This document shows, one piece after another, positions 48,654-62,100 of a DNA stretch of 64,000 nt. Position 1 is the stretch's first letter; every line of letters starts with the position of its first letter. The notes beneath the pieces are model-generated. The model saw nothing but the letters and a program-made list of their open reading frames with translations. It was not told the origin of the DNA and did no database searches. A program made the position numbers and the translations under genes. The stretch lies in contig JAWQUS010000017.1 in NCBI GenBank assembly GCA_036365455.1, positions 8,680,001-8,744,000 on the forward strand, read 5' to 3'. The DNA is from Macrosoma leucophasiata (lineage: Eukaryota; Arthropoda; Insecta; Lepidoptera; Hedylidae).

Positions 48654-50145
48654 ATAAGTTTTTATTGATCAACTTCAAAATATTTCAAAACTAACCTCTT
48701 TATCACAGACCAATAATGCTCTATAATCGTTAAGTCTATAATAGTCTCTTGGTTATTAGTCTGTGGTCTATAACACCACAGACCAATAACATCATAGATT
48801 TATAAAAGTAGATAATGAATAAATCTAATCTATGGATAACACTGATTCTTTTTTTTTTGTTTTTATTTATAATTGTTTTACGGCCACAGATTCAAGTCTC
48901 TAACAGCCAATCTTCTCTTCGGTAATTTTTGTCTTCATTTCTTATGATAATGAATATCCATATGGATGACGATGATTGGATGCTTCCATGTGGAATATGA
49001 TGACATGGCTCCAGTATGGACTTTACATGGACATTACTAGGAGATTTTACGAAGTTTTGGAGGCAACATGAAAAATCACTACACTTCATAATATCACTTT
49101 CCTACACCCGTGAACACATAAATAATGTGAACAGTGCCGTTTCCGTTATCAGCACCCCTAGAAACCTCGAAATTGATACCCATATCACATTAAGAATAAA
49201 AAGTCTGTGCGCCATCTTGGATCTGAAAACGGATGCCATTTTAGTAACGAGCACCATAAGAAACCTCGAAATGGACACCCATAACATATTTATTAAAAAA
49301 ATCTGTCTCCCATCTTGATTTAGATAAATGCATCTCAGAAAACCGTGAAATATCCAACATATTTTCTAAACATCATCTTTGACTTGAAACGAGATACCAT
49401 TAGGAACCCTAACATTGACACCCACATTGCTTACAATAGCGTTACTGAAGCTCTACCACAGTGTATAATCCTATACGTATACGGAACATGATAACGGTTT
49501 ACATTGGAGAAAGCCGATAACCACTTACTGGCAGGTCAAATGAGTAACATGTAGATGTTCACGCTTTCGAGCTCGTTCATTGGAGCTCTCTCTCACCGTA
49601 CATTACCACCGAACACAATAGCGTTATAACTACAAGAAAATAAATATAAAATGTATCAAACCTAGGCCGCACGGAACCTCGCTGTAGAATACCATTCCTT
49701 TGCCAAAAGAGAGAGGGGGGAGGTTGGGTGAGGCGAGGAAATCGGGCGGGATGTCGAAGTGTCCATTCTTTAAGTAATATTATTATATATTCTCTGGCTC
49801 TACTACCGTACATTAACTACTTTCACTTAGTGGCAGGTAAACTATATAATGCGGAGGTGCTGATCGAGCTCAAGTGTTCTTGAGCTTGTTAAGTGAGCTC
49901 TACCACTAATTTCCTATTTTATTAATTTTCTTTCTTTGTGGCTAAAAAAGAATTGAATGTTGATAGGTGGCGTGTATCCTCTATGAGTGGGCGTATCCAA
50001 GTCTCCAATTCAAACAGCCAATCACAGCGCTTTAGTTACGTCTCCCGCAACCCCCGCGTACCTCAATAACGGTGAACACGGATCCGAACAAATATTCACT
50101 AATGCGGTATTTATCGGGGGTGATCTGCTCCACTAACTCACTAAG
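48654..50145. repeat. repeat-rich intergenic DNA, diverged copies, no gene
   Basis: 48950-49115 matches the repeat at 31131-31320. Within 49130-49440 a motif of the form AGAAACCTCGAAAT followed by GACACCCAT recurs about every 100 bp with divergence, suggesting an old tandem unit. 49805-49912 is a worn R1 fragment. Short frames here look non-coding. Confidence 0.5.
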
Positions 50146-50377
50146 TTTTTTTTTTTTTTTATGTCTTAAAAGTGGCAAACAAGCATACAGTTCACATTGA
50201 TGTTAAGTGATAACTGCAGCCTATAGACACCCACACAATGACCAGAGGTAAAAATGCAGATGCGTTACCACTCCTGAGGCCTAAGGTGTTATGCCTCTGT
50301 GCCGGAAATTACAGGGCCGTACATGCCTACGGTGGTGCCTACGCCCGCGAGCTCCGTCACTGGAGCTCTACCACCAG
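50146..50377 (-). repeat. A-tailed repeat (family R1), reverse copy with central deletion
   Basis: It starts with a T-run (A-tail) at 50146 and ends at GGAGCTCTACCACCAG. The section between the TACATTACC and GGTGGTGCC parts of the family is missing (about 85 bp). Confidence 0.75.
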
Positions 50378-50691
50378 TAAGAAAAAAGGTAACTTCTCCC
50401 CTCCGGTCCGCCTATGCCGTGCTCTACGAATTTTAAGGATAACATGATAACATCTCGCCGCCGCTGCCCTGCTGTCCGCTAAATTCGAGGCAGGGGCCTT
50501 ATTGATAATTTTATTGTGACTGTCAGATAATAAATTGGTCAGTATTAAATAAATAAAATAAACAATTATTTTGCAATAAAATGATATTGCGACTATAAAT
50601 TGAGATGTAAGATATCCTGTCAAGTTGGATCAAACTGCACACGGTGTACAAAGTTTGATTAAAATCGGTTAGTTAGTGGTCCATAGATTTA

Positions 50692-51133
50692 TCTATATAT
50701 ATATAAAAATCAATTGCTGTTCGTTAGTCTCGCTAACACTCGAGAACGGCTGGACCGATTTGGCTAATTTTGGTTTTGAATGATTTTTGGAAGTCCAGGG
50801 AAGGTTTAAAAGTAAAGACTATAATATGAAGAAATTAAAGGGAAATATTTACTATTTTATTTAACCACAATTTCATTTTCCCATACAAATAGTCCGTTTA
50901 TATCAAACCTTTGACACATTATTTCAATGCGAGGCAATACGAAGTTTGCCGGGACAGGTAGTCTATTATATAAAAATAAGTCGGATTTTCCTTCCTGACG
51001 TTATAACACCAGAACGCACGAACCGATTTCCACGGTTTTGCATTCGTTGGAAAGGTCTCGGGCTCCGTAAGGTTTATAGCAAAGAAAATTCATAAAAAAT
51101 TTCAACGCGGGCGAAGCCGCGGGCATCAGCTAG
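50692..51133 (+). mobile_element. non-autonomous Helitron-like element
   Basis: It begins TCTATATATATATAAAAAT after a host A. Near its 3' end it has CGCGGGCGAAGCCGCGGG, which can form a hairpin, followed by CTAG and a host T. These A|TC ... hairpin ... CTAG|T features are those of Helitrons. The interior phrase AACGGCTGGACCGATTTGGC is common in insect Helitron copies. No Rep/helicase frame. Confidence 0.75.
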
Positions 51134-51826
51134 TTATACTATAAAAATCTATGGTTCAGTCCATCGCGTACTGACGTCACCTCTTGCACTGGCCGCAGTA
51201 GTCTTGGTTATTGGTCTGTGGATTAGTCTCCTTCTTAAGGTCGATGTGCAATATTTCTTGTTGAATACTGTATTTAAGTATCTTCACGCCAGGTCCCCAA
51301 CGGTGTAGGCAGAGCGTGGAGCGCCACATCCTACACAATGTAGGTTCATGTTTTTTTTAATGTGGCGGAGAAGGCAGCTTTCTTACGCCGATATTTGGGA
51401 AGTAAAGAAGAGGTGTTGATGCTTCAAAATGAAACTAAAATGTAATTTGGTTATATTTATTTGCAATTATTAATGAACTTTTATCGTAATTAATAATTTT
51501 AACGATTCTGAATAAACATTTAAAATTTCGATTTTAATTAAACATAATATATATTTTAATTAAACATATTAAGCTAGATAACACAGTCAATCAAAGAACA
51601 TTTGCGAACTCCCATTCATGTTTTTATGTCGGATGTCAGTGAAGTACTCAGTGTCTTCAGCTCAAAAATATTGCTAATAATTCAGTATCAATTCATGTGC
51701 TGCTTGCTATACAGTTTTTTCGCCAAAAATGCCCGAATCTCAAACTGGAGACCTCATATTGAGGATTTAATTTAGTTATATCGGATGAGTAGTAAAGAAA
51801 TAAAATGAGTTTCTTGGTGTCCGTTA
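51134..51826. other. no gene seen
   Basis: AT-rich intergenic DNA; a short phrase near 51310 is shared with 7230. Confidence 0.4.
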
Positions 51827-51903
51827 CCCCGGGTCCACACGTTGGCCCCAACGTTGGACGCGTAGCGTTGACGTCAACGTTCGGGCCAACGTGTGGAGCC
51901 GGC
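51827..51903. repeat. GC-rich imperfect dyad (about 77 bp)
   Basis: CCGGGTCCACACGTTGGCCC and its inverted counterpart GGGCCAACGTGTGGAGCCGG enclose an interior that contains AACGTT twice. It is small, GC-rich amid AT-rich DNA, and probably a miniature fold-back element. Confidence 0.7.
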
Positions 51904-52740
51904 CTGACAGTATACACAATATATACCAATATTTTCATATACAACGATTTTTAAATCGATAAAGCGCAAAATATGTTCAATTAAATCCTTTTAATTTTAG
52001 TTTATTAACCTGGCTTTATAAAATTACATAATAGGTGTGTTCAAAAAAACTTTGAAAAATATTTAAATACGCTTCAGCTTTTTACACATACATTTTCGCC
52101 ATTGTTCTTTAGAAGCCGATTACCCCCTCAAGGTGGTTTGGTGTTATACAGTATACTTACTATGCCAGGTTCACATTAGTGTCGGGTCATTTTCATACAT
52201 CCTTATTCATTATGACTGTGTTCAAATTCGCATCGCACAGTAACATGTATTGTAGATCAGTCAATAGGTATAAATGTAGCGTTCTGGTGCGCCACGAGCT
52301 ATCCCGACAAAATTATTTGAATCTGGTGTTACTTAGTCAAGTCAAATAAAAGCATACACACATTTGAAACTACTTACCTACCTACATAATAAAACAATCT
52401 TTTTTATATCGAATGTAGTCTCTGTGATTTTCGATTCTTTAGATTGCTCAGCATCTACACATCGACCATGGCTTTACGTGATGATTACGTTACTGATAGC
52501 CAGCTATTCTGTAATACAAACTCATATGGAATTGAGCTTTTCGCTTACTTTAAAGATAAACATCATTGCAAAACACGATATTTATGAAAACGAATCTAAT
52601 CATATCCACTCACGTACATCCTGACCCCACAATAAATTAGTATCTACCAACCTTACTTACGAAATAATTTTCATAAGATGGATTTCTCATAATCATTTTA
52701 GAAATTAAAATTAAATTTTAAAACAATATGTGATGAAAAC

Positions 52741-52813
52741 TAACTTTGGCATTTTACTCAGCTTTAATATAATTAATTCGATTATATTGAAGCTGAGTGA
52801 AATGCAAAAGTTA
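52741..52813. repeat. 73-bp hairpin, 33-nt arms
   Basis: The arm from 52741 (TAACTTTGGCATTTTACTCA ...) is complementary to 52781-52813 with three differences. As plus-strand RNA, two of these would be G-U pairs. The loop is 7 nt. It may be a worn MITE; a small-RNA hairpin is possible but unsupported. Confidence 0.7.
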
Positions 52814-53145
52814 CCATTAGTCTAAACGGGCTACAGCTTTCCAAAGAAGGAAGGAAGTCTGGTCAGCAACGATATCAAAATTCGAGGCAATGTGACTGTG
52901 ATGTGAATTCCATGAGAAATAAGGCAGGCCCGGTAATTCCGTTACATAACTTTGGTATCTAAATCTAATGTTTCAGTAAAAAAAAGTAGTTTTTGTTTAA
53001 ACCACGAAATAATATAAGAGAAAAAAAAAACCATTGGCATTTCCTTTTTTTAGCAGATGGATTGCTACTAGTTTCTAGTAAAATAATGTTTTAGAAATAA
53101 GTACTTAATAATATAGGCTAGGAATCTAACTTAAAATACACACAG

Positions 53146-53151
53146 TTTATT
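53146..53151 (-). terminator. ZNFX1 polyadenylation signal AATAAA
   Basis: It lies on the minus strand about 10 bp past the ZNFX1 stop codon. Unusually close, but the only strong signal there. Confidence 0.45.
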
Positions 53152-53161
53152 AAGTAAAATC

Positions 53162-56100
53162 TTAATGTAAGTTAAAATTAGCCATGTTGTTATATTGTTC
53201 CGACCAGGCAGGAAACTTGGAACCATCCATTTCAGGAGCATGACTGTTACTCTGTAAGAGATTGTGTCTTGACCCGCCTATTTGTGCACCACATTCATTA
53301 CATTTACTCATTTCCATAGCTCCTCCACATTCACCAATACAATAAAAATGACCATTAGGACATTTATACCAATGCCCTGCTTTTAAGCCTATCGCTTTAA
53401 CGATCAAATCACGTTCTTGCTTTGTTATAACGTTAGACAAGTTCACAGTTTTTTGTAAATCTTTTAGCCTTTTCAAAGTATTCTCTTCGTCAAACACGGT
53501 CCAGCCAAATACAACTTTCTCAGCTGAATCAAATGCTTTCAATACTTCTGGGGTACCCTTTAAAGTCGTATAAGCATGATTACTGCAGATTTTTGAAAAT
53601 TGGACGATGGCATTAATTCGTTTCAGTTCATTGCCAATATCTTTTTGTTGCTGCTCGCTTATTTTCTGTTTATTATTGATAAGAATACAGCATATCATAA
53701 CGATTTCACCGAATAATTCTTCTTGGAACATTGTTGTATTCATTTCATTGTATTTGTTATATGTGTCCGATAGTATTCCTAATATTTCTAAGTATATTGC
53801 TATCATTTCCAGTTCCAAAAGTGATAAATTCTGTTTACTTTTAAGTAAGTAGAAGACCTTCAACAACGCCTTTTTCCAGGTCTTTTCCTTATCTATTGAT
53901 AAAATGATCTCTGAAAAAAAAATTATTTACATATTTATTATGTAATTAAATACTTTTGCAGTTCCCTAGTTTGTGATTTCTACTATAATACTATAACTTT
54001 GCATCGACCGATCATAATATAAGGGCCTAGCTGACCCGGCAAAAGTCGTTCTGGTGTACAATAAAATTAAATGGAATAGCCATTGCCTTATGTAATATGT
54101 ACCAAAAATAAAAATAAAACATCAAGCGAATCCCATTATCGGTGTGAGCAAGCTGACCCGGCAAACGTTATCCTGCCATGCACTAACCCCCTTATTCATA
54201 AACATACATTAGATACGTTTTAGCTATATAATGCTTTGTCTTTGTCAGTTGCATTGTCAAATATGCAGGATAGAAAGAGACAAAAGAGACATTAGCAACA
54301 CTAGCTAAAATACGTTTATGAATAAGGGGGTAAGCCTTTGTTGTACAACGATATTGAAGACAAACGCACAAAAAAAAAATAGGCGGAGCCCTCGTTGTGA
54401 GCAATGACGGTTTGAATACAAATTATTTTCATGAGCGCTTTTTCTCGTGTAAACTTCTATGATATACAGTTTAATAAGTACTTAATATAGTATATTAAAA
54501 TAATGTGCATGAAATGCTTAAGGTAACAAAATGATTTAATTTGGTAAGGGTTGATGTTGATGCTGTATTTGTCTAAAAAGCTTTCGAATTACCGTATTGT
54601 AAATGACTAATTTTTTTGGATGTAATAATGTATCCAAAATCATTTGGTATGTTATTAAACAGAAGATTAACTTTATTATACCTTTATAAATCGGATGAGT
54701 CTTCACGTATGTCGCTACTTTTGACATCAAATTATTCTTTTTAGTTTGTCTTTCAGCATGAGACCCATAGACTCGTTCTTTTATTGGATTTATTTCATTT
54801 TTCATGATATTGTTGATAACATTTTTATATCGCGGTGTGTTTATTATGGGTTTGCGGCAAAATGGGCAGGTACGAATAGAAACAGTTTCCTTGTCACCAA
54901 ACATTAAGTTGTCCATGTCTTGTATTTCCATAATATGGTTACAGTCTTCCAAACGAATAAATCTGAAAAATAAAAACAATATGGTTAGTTTAAATTATGT
55001 CATAAAGGAGACGTGTAATTTTGGGCCCGCAAAATCGTTCGTAAGGGTTAACCCATTACACAGTACCTACATTTTGTAATATAGTTAACAATTAACGATC
55101 TATCCCAAGTTTTACTTGATCATATACAGGGTTACTGGTAACCCCGTATATGATCTGAAACTAGCGCGGAATTTATAAAGGGAGGCTTTGGCTCATCAAG
55201 ACTAACAACTTTTGTAATTAAATATTTTTTTTTACCATACAAAAAATAATAAATAAAATTTGCAGTTCTAATACTTCTTAACTTCACATTGAGTGCCGAA
55301 GTAAACGGTCGCGGCCGGTTTCCCGACTTTCAGCTTCGGCTAGTCGAAATCAGGAGCTAATTAGCCATGACGCGTGGCGTGCTTCTCGTGTAACGCGATC
55401 GAATAAATAAGTATGCCTTACATACCAATTAAGTAACATTGAATAATAAAAGCAATGGTGTAGTTACAAAAGTGGTGCATTAGGAAGCCGTGAAACACTA
55501 GTGTCAAAAACTGTACTGTGTGTAAGTACTACCCCGGGTTCAAGAACAACTGTATTTTAGATTTAGAGTGTGTTGTGTGAGTTGTGCCGGTGATTATTTT
55601 GAACGGCTTGTACGTGGTAGTCATCGTCATCCCCGGGACTTCAATTTGAGAGATGACTTGTATAAAGGTTTTTGATTTTTTTATAATGATTGTGCGTAAA
55701 TACTCAAATTGTTTCATATTTTTAACATACATTTACATTTTAAAAATACATAAAATAAAATACGCTTACACTCACAGCCCCACAGTAGGTATAAACCTGT
55801 GTCGTGGGTGCCGTTGTACACATACAACACATACACAAACACCCAGACCCGAAACAAATATCTGTAGGCCATACAAATTTTTGTTCCGGTGCGGGGATCG
55901 AACCCGCGACCCTTCGAATCAAACGGTGGTTTCGCACCGCTGGACTAACCGGGTCGTCTAAAAAACACATATCTTCGATTATCTAATGGTAAGTGTTGTT
56001 ATCTCTTTGTTGTACTGTCTTTAATATACCTGCCTGCTTAGTTTAGACGAGGCGCTTGACCGCGCTTTGCGTGTGCGCCCCCTCCCGCTCCGGCCTTTAC

Positions 56101-59100
56101 GTAAACAGCTGACGTCTGTAGCTATGCTACAGTGGAATGAGTGAAACGTAGCGCTAACCATTGATAGAAGTCCCATTTGAAACGATTTTATTTCTTATCA
56201 TGTGATGTACTTCGTTTTGGCAAAAATCATAGAACAAAAGTTGTTAGTCTAAACGTACCTAACTCACCTTTGACGATTTATGCGTTAGTTATCCGTAACT
56301 CTGTATAATTCAATTACTGGCAATGCAAAAAGTGCCCGAATTGTAAATTATTTATTATATAGTCATTTGAAAATGACATAATTTGAACAGTGTTATGTTA
56401 ACACTGGGCCCAGAAATGTATGGAACAGTATCATTCTCCTTTATAAATAAGTATTTTGTTTTTAGAGACTGAAGACTATTCGTCATATATTATAAGGGGG
56501 TAAATGTACAGACACTCGATTTTTAACTGTCTTATTTTTGGATTTATATTATGGAGGCCTCAAACTGTAGGTATGTCGGCGATCTACGGGGCGACAGCGA
56601 CAGTAACTTCGGGGAGGTCGACTGGGTCGTCGCGCCGCCAGTTTGAGGTTTTAGACAAACATTTCATGACTGTTATAATTGGTTTACTCGCATTAAACGT
56701 AATCGAACCTCATTGATGATTCTTTAGTCTAGAGCAGAGGTTCCCAAACTATTTTTTTTGTAGACCCCTTTCAATTTTGCCGAGCACCACTATTTAGCGG
56801 CAAGTACTTAGATCAGGTAATGCGGTGATGCCGACGCCGGTGAAAAGTAGTATAGGTAAATAAACCAAAATGGTGTCCGATTCAACATCAGAACGAACGA
56901 TCGGGATACAGAATGCCGCACCACGCGGCGACCATAAACATTTACCTGTCTTCGTCTTCGAAGTCGTAGCCGAGGAAGTCGGTGGGGAAGGTGTCGGGGC
57001 GGCAGAGGCGGCAGATGTCGGGGCAGGGCTCGCCGCAGAGGCCGCGGCAGGGGTGGGCGCAGGGCAGGCGGCGCGGGCAGGGCGCGGCACACGCGGCCCA
57101 CGAACACTCCTCGCCGCAGCGCCGCGAGCACTTGCCGTGCGAGCACGATCGCGAGCACGGCTCCTGTTCGCCGAATACACGGTTACTTGTATAACGCTAT
57201 GTTGGGTCTCGACAAGAAAAAGAAAGAAAGAACGCGCTAATCTTAGCGACTACTAATCCGATTTGAAAAATTATTTCAGTGTTAAATAACCCATTTATCC
57301 AGAAAGGCAGGCTATATCACGCTAAGACGAATAGGAGAGGGTAGGTAACATTGCAACCGTGCGAAGTCGGGGCGGGCCACTAGTAGATTATAAAAGATAA
57401 CGGTGGGAATTTGGCGATAATATAGGTAGTATTATTAGAACAAAGACAAAAAATATTAAATTTGACCAAATTCGATGAAACGCCTGAATCCAATGTGGTT
57501 TATAGCGATTCCTCAGATTTACAATTAGCGATAGGTAGCGCTGCAATCGGCTAGAATCAATCAACCGGGTCCAGTACTTGCTAATACTATTCTATTTAAA
57601 AATTATCTCTCGCTCTCTCTGTGTGTGTACAATCTCTTCTCTCTCTCTCGTCTTCGTGTTTCTGTCTGTAGCAGCCACTATCATCAGAAACGGTGAGTCA
57701 ATAGTTCCTAAAAGAACTGTTTCACATACAGCGCACATTGACGCCCGAGAAACAAGATAAGTTCTCAAAAGAACTGTGCTGTACTGATGACGTTCGACAG
57801 AGACAAGATGGTAGCTCTGATGAAGAGCTCTAACAGCTCTTTACAGAGCTGTCTCTAGTCCTTTGATTTTGTCCTCGTGTCTCTTTTCCTTGCCATTGTC
57901 TTTGAATCTGTATCTGTCACTCTGTACCCGTATCGCTATGTAGAAACTAGTACTTAAATTATTGCACTGTCTAGAACTGTGTTCATAGATAACTTATATA
58001 ACTAGGTATCTATAGTAGAAATGTTGATCATATTTATTGTTGCGGAGGAAATAGGAAAAAATATGATGACATAGTAAACAACAGGGTTATTTGTATTACC
58101 TACCTGACAAGGAACGCAAAGTGCTCCGCAGGGTTTGTCACAGTTTGAGTGTTTGCACTTCACTTCGCATGGCTTTCCACATGGTGGACATGTTTGATTG
58201 CACGGGTATTCACACCTATAAACAACGTATACATTAGTATTTTAACCGTAAACACTCGTGTTGTACAGTAATTTTTTTTTTTTAGTTTTTTGGTTGGTTT
58301 TAGAGCCGCGAGCAGGCTGGATGGAAGATGACCTGCGTGAGAGGATCGGCTGGTAATTGGTACATACATATATTGCACATAGACGCGATATATACGGCTG
58401 GATAACTCCGAAAAGGAGGTGACCTGCGTCCACAGAGAAGTGTTGCGGTCGGTCGGTCTGGAGGGGGCTGACCTGTGTCCGCAGATGAGCGTCTGGTGAT
58501 AGAGCTGCGTGCAGGCGGCGGGTCGGTCTGGAGGGGGCTGACCTGTGTCCGCAGATGAGCGTCTGGTGACAGGGCTGCGTGCAGGCGGCGGGTCGGTCTG
58601 GAGGGGGCTGACCTGTGTCCGCAGATGAGCGTCTGGTGACAGGGCTGCGTGCAGGCGGCGGGTCGGTCTGGAGGGGGCTGACCTGTGTCCGCAGATGAGC
58701 GTCTGGTGACAGGGCTGCGTGCAGGCGGCGGGTCGGTCTGGAGGGGGCTGACCTGTGTCCGCAGATGAGCGTCTGGTGACAGGGCTGCGTGCAGGCGGCG
58801 GGTCGGTCTGGAGGGGGCTGACCTGTGTCCGCAGATGAGCGTCTGGTGACAGGGCTGCGTGCAGGCGGCGGGTCGGTCTGGAGGGGGCTGACCTGTGTCC
58901 GGAGATGAGAGTCTGGTGACAGGGCTGCGTGCAGGCGGCGGGTCGGACTGGAGGGGGCTGACCTGTGTCCGCAGATGAGCGTCTGGTGACAGGGCTGCGT
59001 GCAGGCGGCGGGTCGGTCTGGAGGGGGCTGACCTGTGTCCGGAGATGAGAGTCTGGTGACAGGGCTGCGTGCAGGCGGCGGGTCGGTCTGGAGGGGGCTG

Positions 59101-62100
59101 ACCTGTGTCCGCAGATGAGCGTCTGGTGACAGGGCTGCGTGCAGGCGGCGGGTCGGTCTGGAGGGGGCTGACCTGTGTCCGCAGATGAGCGTCTGGTGAC
59201 AGGGCTGCGTGCAGGCGGCGGGTCGGTCTGGAGGGGGCTGACCTGTGTCCGCAGATGAGCGTCTGGTGACAGGGCTGCGTGCAGGCGGCGGGTCGGTCTG
59301 GAGGGGGCTGACCTGTGTCCGCAGATGAGCGTCTGGTGACAGGGCTGCGTGCAGGCGGCGGGTCGGTCTGGAGGGGGCTGACCTGTGTCCGCAGATGAGC
59401 GTCTGGTGACAGGGCTGCGTGCAGGCGGCGGGTCGGTCTGGAGGGGGCTGACCTGTGTCCGCAGATGAGCGTCTGGTGACAGGGCTGCGTGCAGGCGGCG
59501 GGTCGGTCTGGAGGGGGCTGACCTGTGTCCGCAGATGAGCGTCTGGTGACAGGGCTGCGTGCAGGCGGCGGGTCGGTCTGGAGGGGGCTGACCTGTGTCC
59601 GCAGATGAGCGTCTGGTGACAGGGCTGCGTGCAGGCGGCGGGTCGGTCTGGAGGGGGCTGACCTGTGTCCGCAGATGAGCGTCTGGTGACAGGGCTGCGT
59701 GCAGGCGGCGGGTCGGTCTGGAGGGGGCTGACCTGTGTCCGGAGATGAGAGTCTGGTGACAGGGCTGCGTGCAGGCGGCGGGTCGGACTGGAGGGGGCTG
59801 ACCTGTGTCCGCAGATGAGCGTCTGGTGACAGGGCTGCGTGCAGGCGGCGGGTCGGTCTGGAGGGGGCTGACCTGTGTCCGGAGATGAGAGTCTGGTGAC
59901 AGGGCTGCGTGCAGGCGGCGGGTCGGTCTGGAGGGGGCTGACCTGTGTCCGCAGATGAGCGTCTGGTGACAGGGCTGCGTGCAGGCGGCGGGTCGGTCTG
60001 GAGGGGGCTGACCTGTGTCCGCAGATGAGCGTCTGGTGACAGGGCTGCGTGCAGGCGGCGGGTCGGTCTGGAGGGGGCTGACCTGTGTCCGCAGATGAGC
60101 GTCTGGTGACAGGGCTGCGTGCAGGCGGCGGGTCGGTCTGGAGGGGGCTGACCTGTGTCCGCAGATGAGCGTCTGGTGACAGGGCTGCGTGCAGGCGGCG
60201 GGTCGGTCTGGAGGGGGCTGACCTGTGTCCGCAGATGAGCGTCTGGTGACAGGGCTGCGTGCAGGCGGCGGGTCGGTCTGGAGGGGGCTGACCTGTGTCC
60301 GCAGATGAGCGTCTGGTGACAGGGCTGCGTGCAGGCTTGGTGCAGGCGACCGGCCCGGCAGGCGCCGCAGGTGCCGCCGCACTCGTGGCCGCAAGCAAGC
60401 GTTACGCCACAAGGCTCCGTGCACGCCCTCACTAGCACTTCCTTCTTCAATGTCCCTAGAAAATTAATAAGTGCCTCTTAATTTCAAGGAAGCGTTCCAG
60501 ATCTCCTTTGATTTACTTCGTATACCTATTTATAAGTCAGGATGGAACCGGTAGCCCTTTGGTCTATGCTCGGAGGTTTGGAACTTTGGGGGAATTCTTA
60601 ATGACAATGCTCTTTAAAGATTTCTTGGATTATTATAACGAAAGTTTTATTATTACCCGTTTTGGTAGACTGGAAATCATTGCAAGGTAGTGATACCATA
60701 TGTCCGCAAGGCGAGGCAATTTTTTGTGGTATCGTCTCCGTACATTTTGTCACTTCGCAAGGTTCATCACAACGCCCAGGGCAACGGTGTCCACAGGAGA
60801 GCAACAATTCACATTTTCTTTTACATAAATCACGACTTGCTATTTTCTGGCATTCGATTTTTATTTCATGTCCGCAATCCGGAATAATCTTCGTGACCTT
60901 AAAACAATGTTAAGTAATTATTATAATTAGTAGCAGTGAAGAATTTTGAAATTTGAATAAGTATTTAAATGCCTTTAACTATTTTAAGAATTTACTGCGC
61001 AAGGTTTACAAAAGTAATGTGTAACCTCAATATTTGCGCATTCCATGAAACAAAACGTCATTGTAACGTCTTGTGCAAGTCTAAATTGTCTAAATTAAGT
61101 GAATGACCGGCATTAGACTAAATTTATTTTTGAAATGAATCCGACGTTTCGGTCGCTTTTCAGCTTTTGTGGCCCGGCCAGACAAAAGCGACAATTGAAA
61201 TTTCGGATTGATTTTATTATTCGCGAGATAAATTTCTATAATTAGTTTTATTTCATGAGTGAAGCTCACGAAAACCTAAGAACTCAGAAAGTACTTGCCT
61301 GCGCATTACAATCACCACATTTTTCAAAACATTTCTTTTTGCAGAAATGACCGCAGGGTAGCGATCGGGCGCATTTGCTTGTGCAGGGCGTGTCATCCAC
61401 GTCTTCGTTGCAAGCTACAGTTTTCGTATGTCGGCAATTAGATCTTTTTTTCGGTACCTTGAAAAATAATTATATACATAGTGAGATACCTAGGTACCAT
61501 AGGTAGAAATATTATTAAAATATTATATCTGATTCTGATATATTATTAAAATAAATAAGAATATCAATGCAAATATTTCCACTTAACTAACTAACAAATT
61601 GATGAATAACTGAGTTTCGAAACAGACGCGTACGAGTATAGACGCGTGTTTCATTATGAGACATGGAGATCTAGAAGTTAGATATCGAAATGGTATGGAG
61701 ATACCTAGTAGGTATGAGACGAATATAAATGTTATAAACTCATTTAAAAATATTTGAAACAGAGTGCATTTTACGGGATTGCGCGTCTACAATCAGACTG
61801 ATAAGTTTCTTAGAGAGTGAAGTATTATCTGTAGATACCATGTAATAATACAACCATAGGTGAATAAGTCGATTTGTATATAGATATTTTTATTTCATAT
61901 CAATCTGTGTTGGAATAATGGAATTAGTTGTATTTCAAGAGAAGTCAGTGTACGAGTATTTACTTTTTGTGAGAACGTCAGTTGTGGCCCTACTTAAGCG
62001 CTCAGGGAATGTTGTTGTGAACGAGGTTCTCGCTTTCATTCATAACAAGCCGAACCTTAGATATGGATGAACTCAGTGTGGAGCAGATCTACACGTCTAG

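Noticed and set aside
52364..52624. 86-codon plus-strand frame with hydrophobic stretches
   Set aside because: AT-rich, no recognisable domain, no splice or expression support; hydrophobicity is expected from T-rich codons.
55890..55955. Functional tRNA gene
   Set aside because: A and B boxes are present, but the acceptor and anticodon stems do not close and the sequence continues as a SINE body; a diverged relative lies at 28151.
56794..57256. Ala/Pro/Arg-rich open frames of more than 110 codons on both strands
   Set aside because: Shadows of the GC-rich ZNFX1 exon 57163-56946, which has NFX1 cysteines in a different frame and good splice sites.
58160..60450. Three overlapping minus-strand frames of more than 700 codons with Pro/Arg/His/Ser-rich repeats
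   Set aside because: They are the same 70-bp minisatellite read in three frames. A unit not divisible by 3 and without stops gives this pattern. Only the first exon end (60455-60293) has zinc-finger homology.
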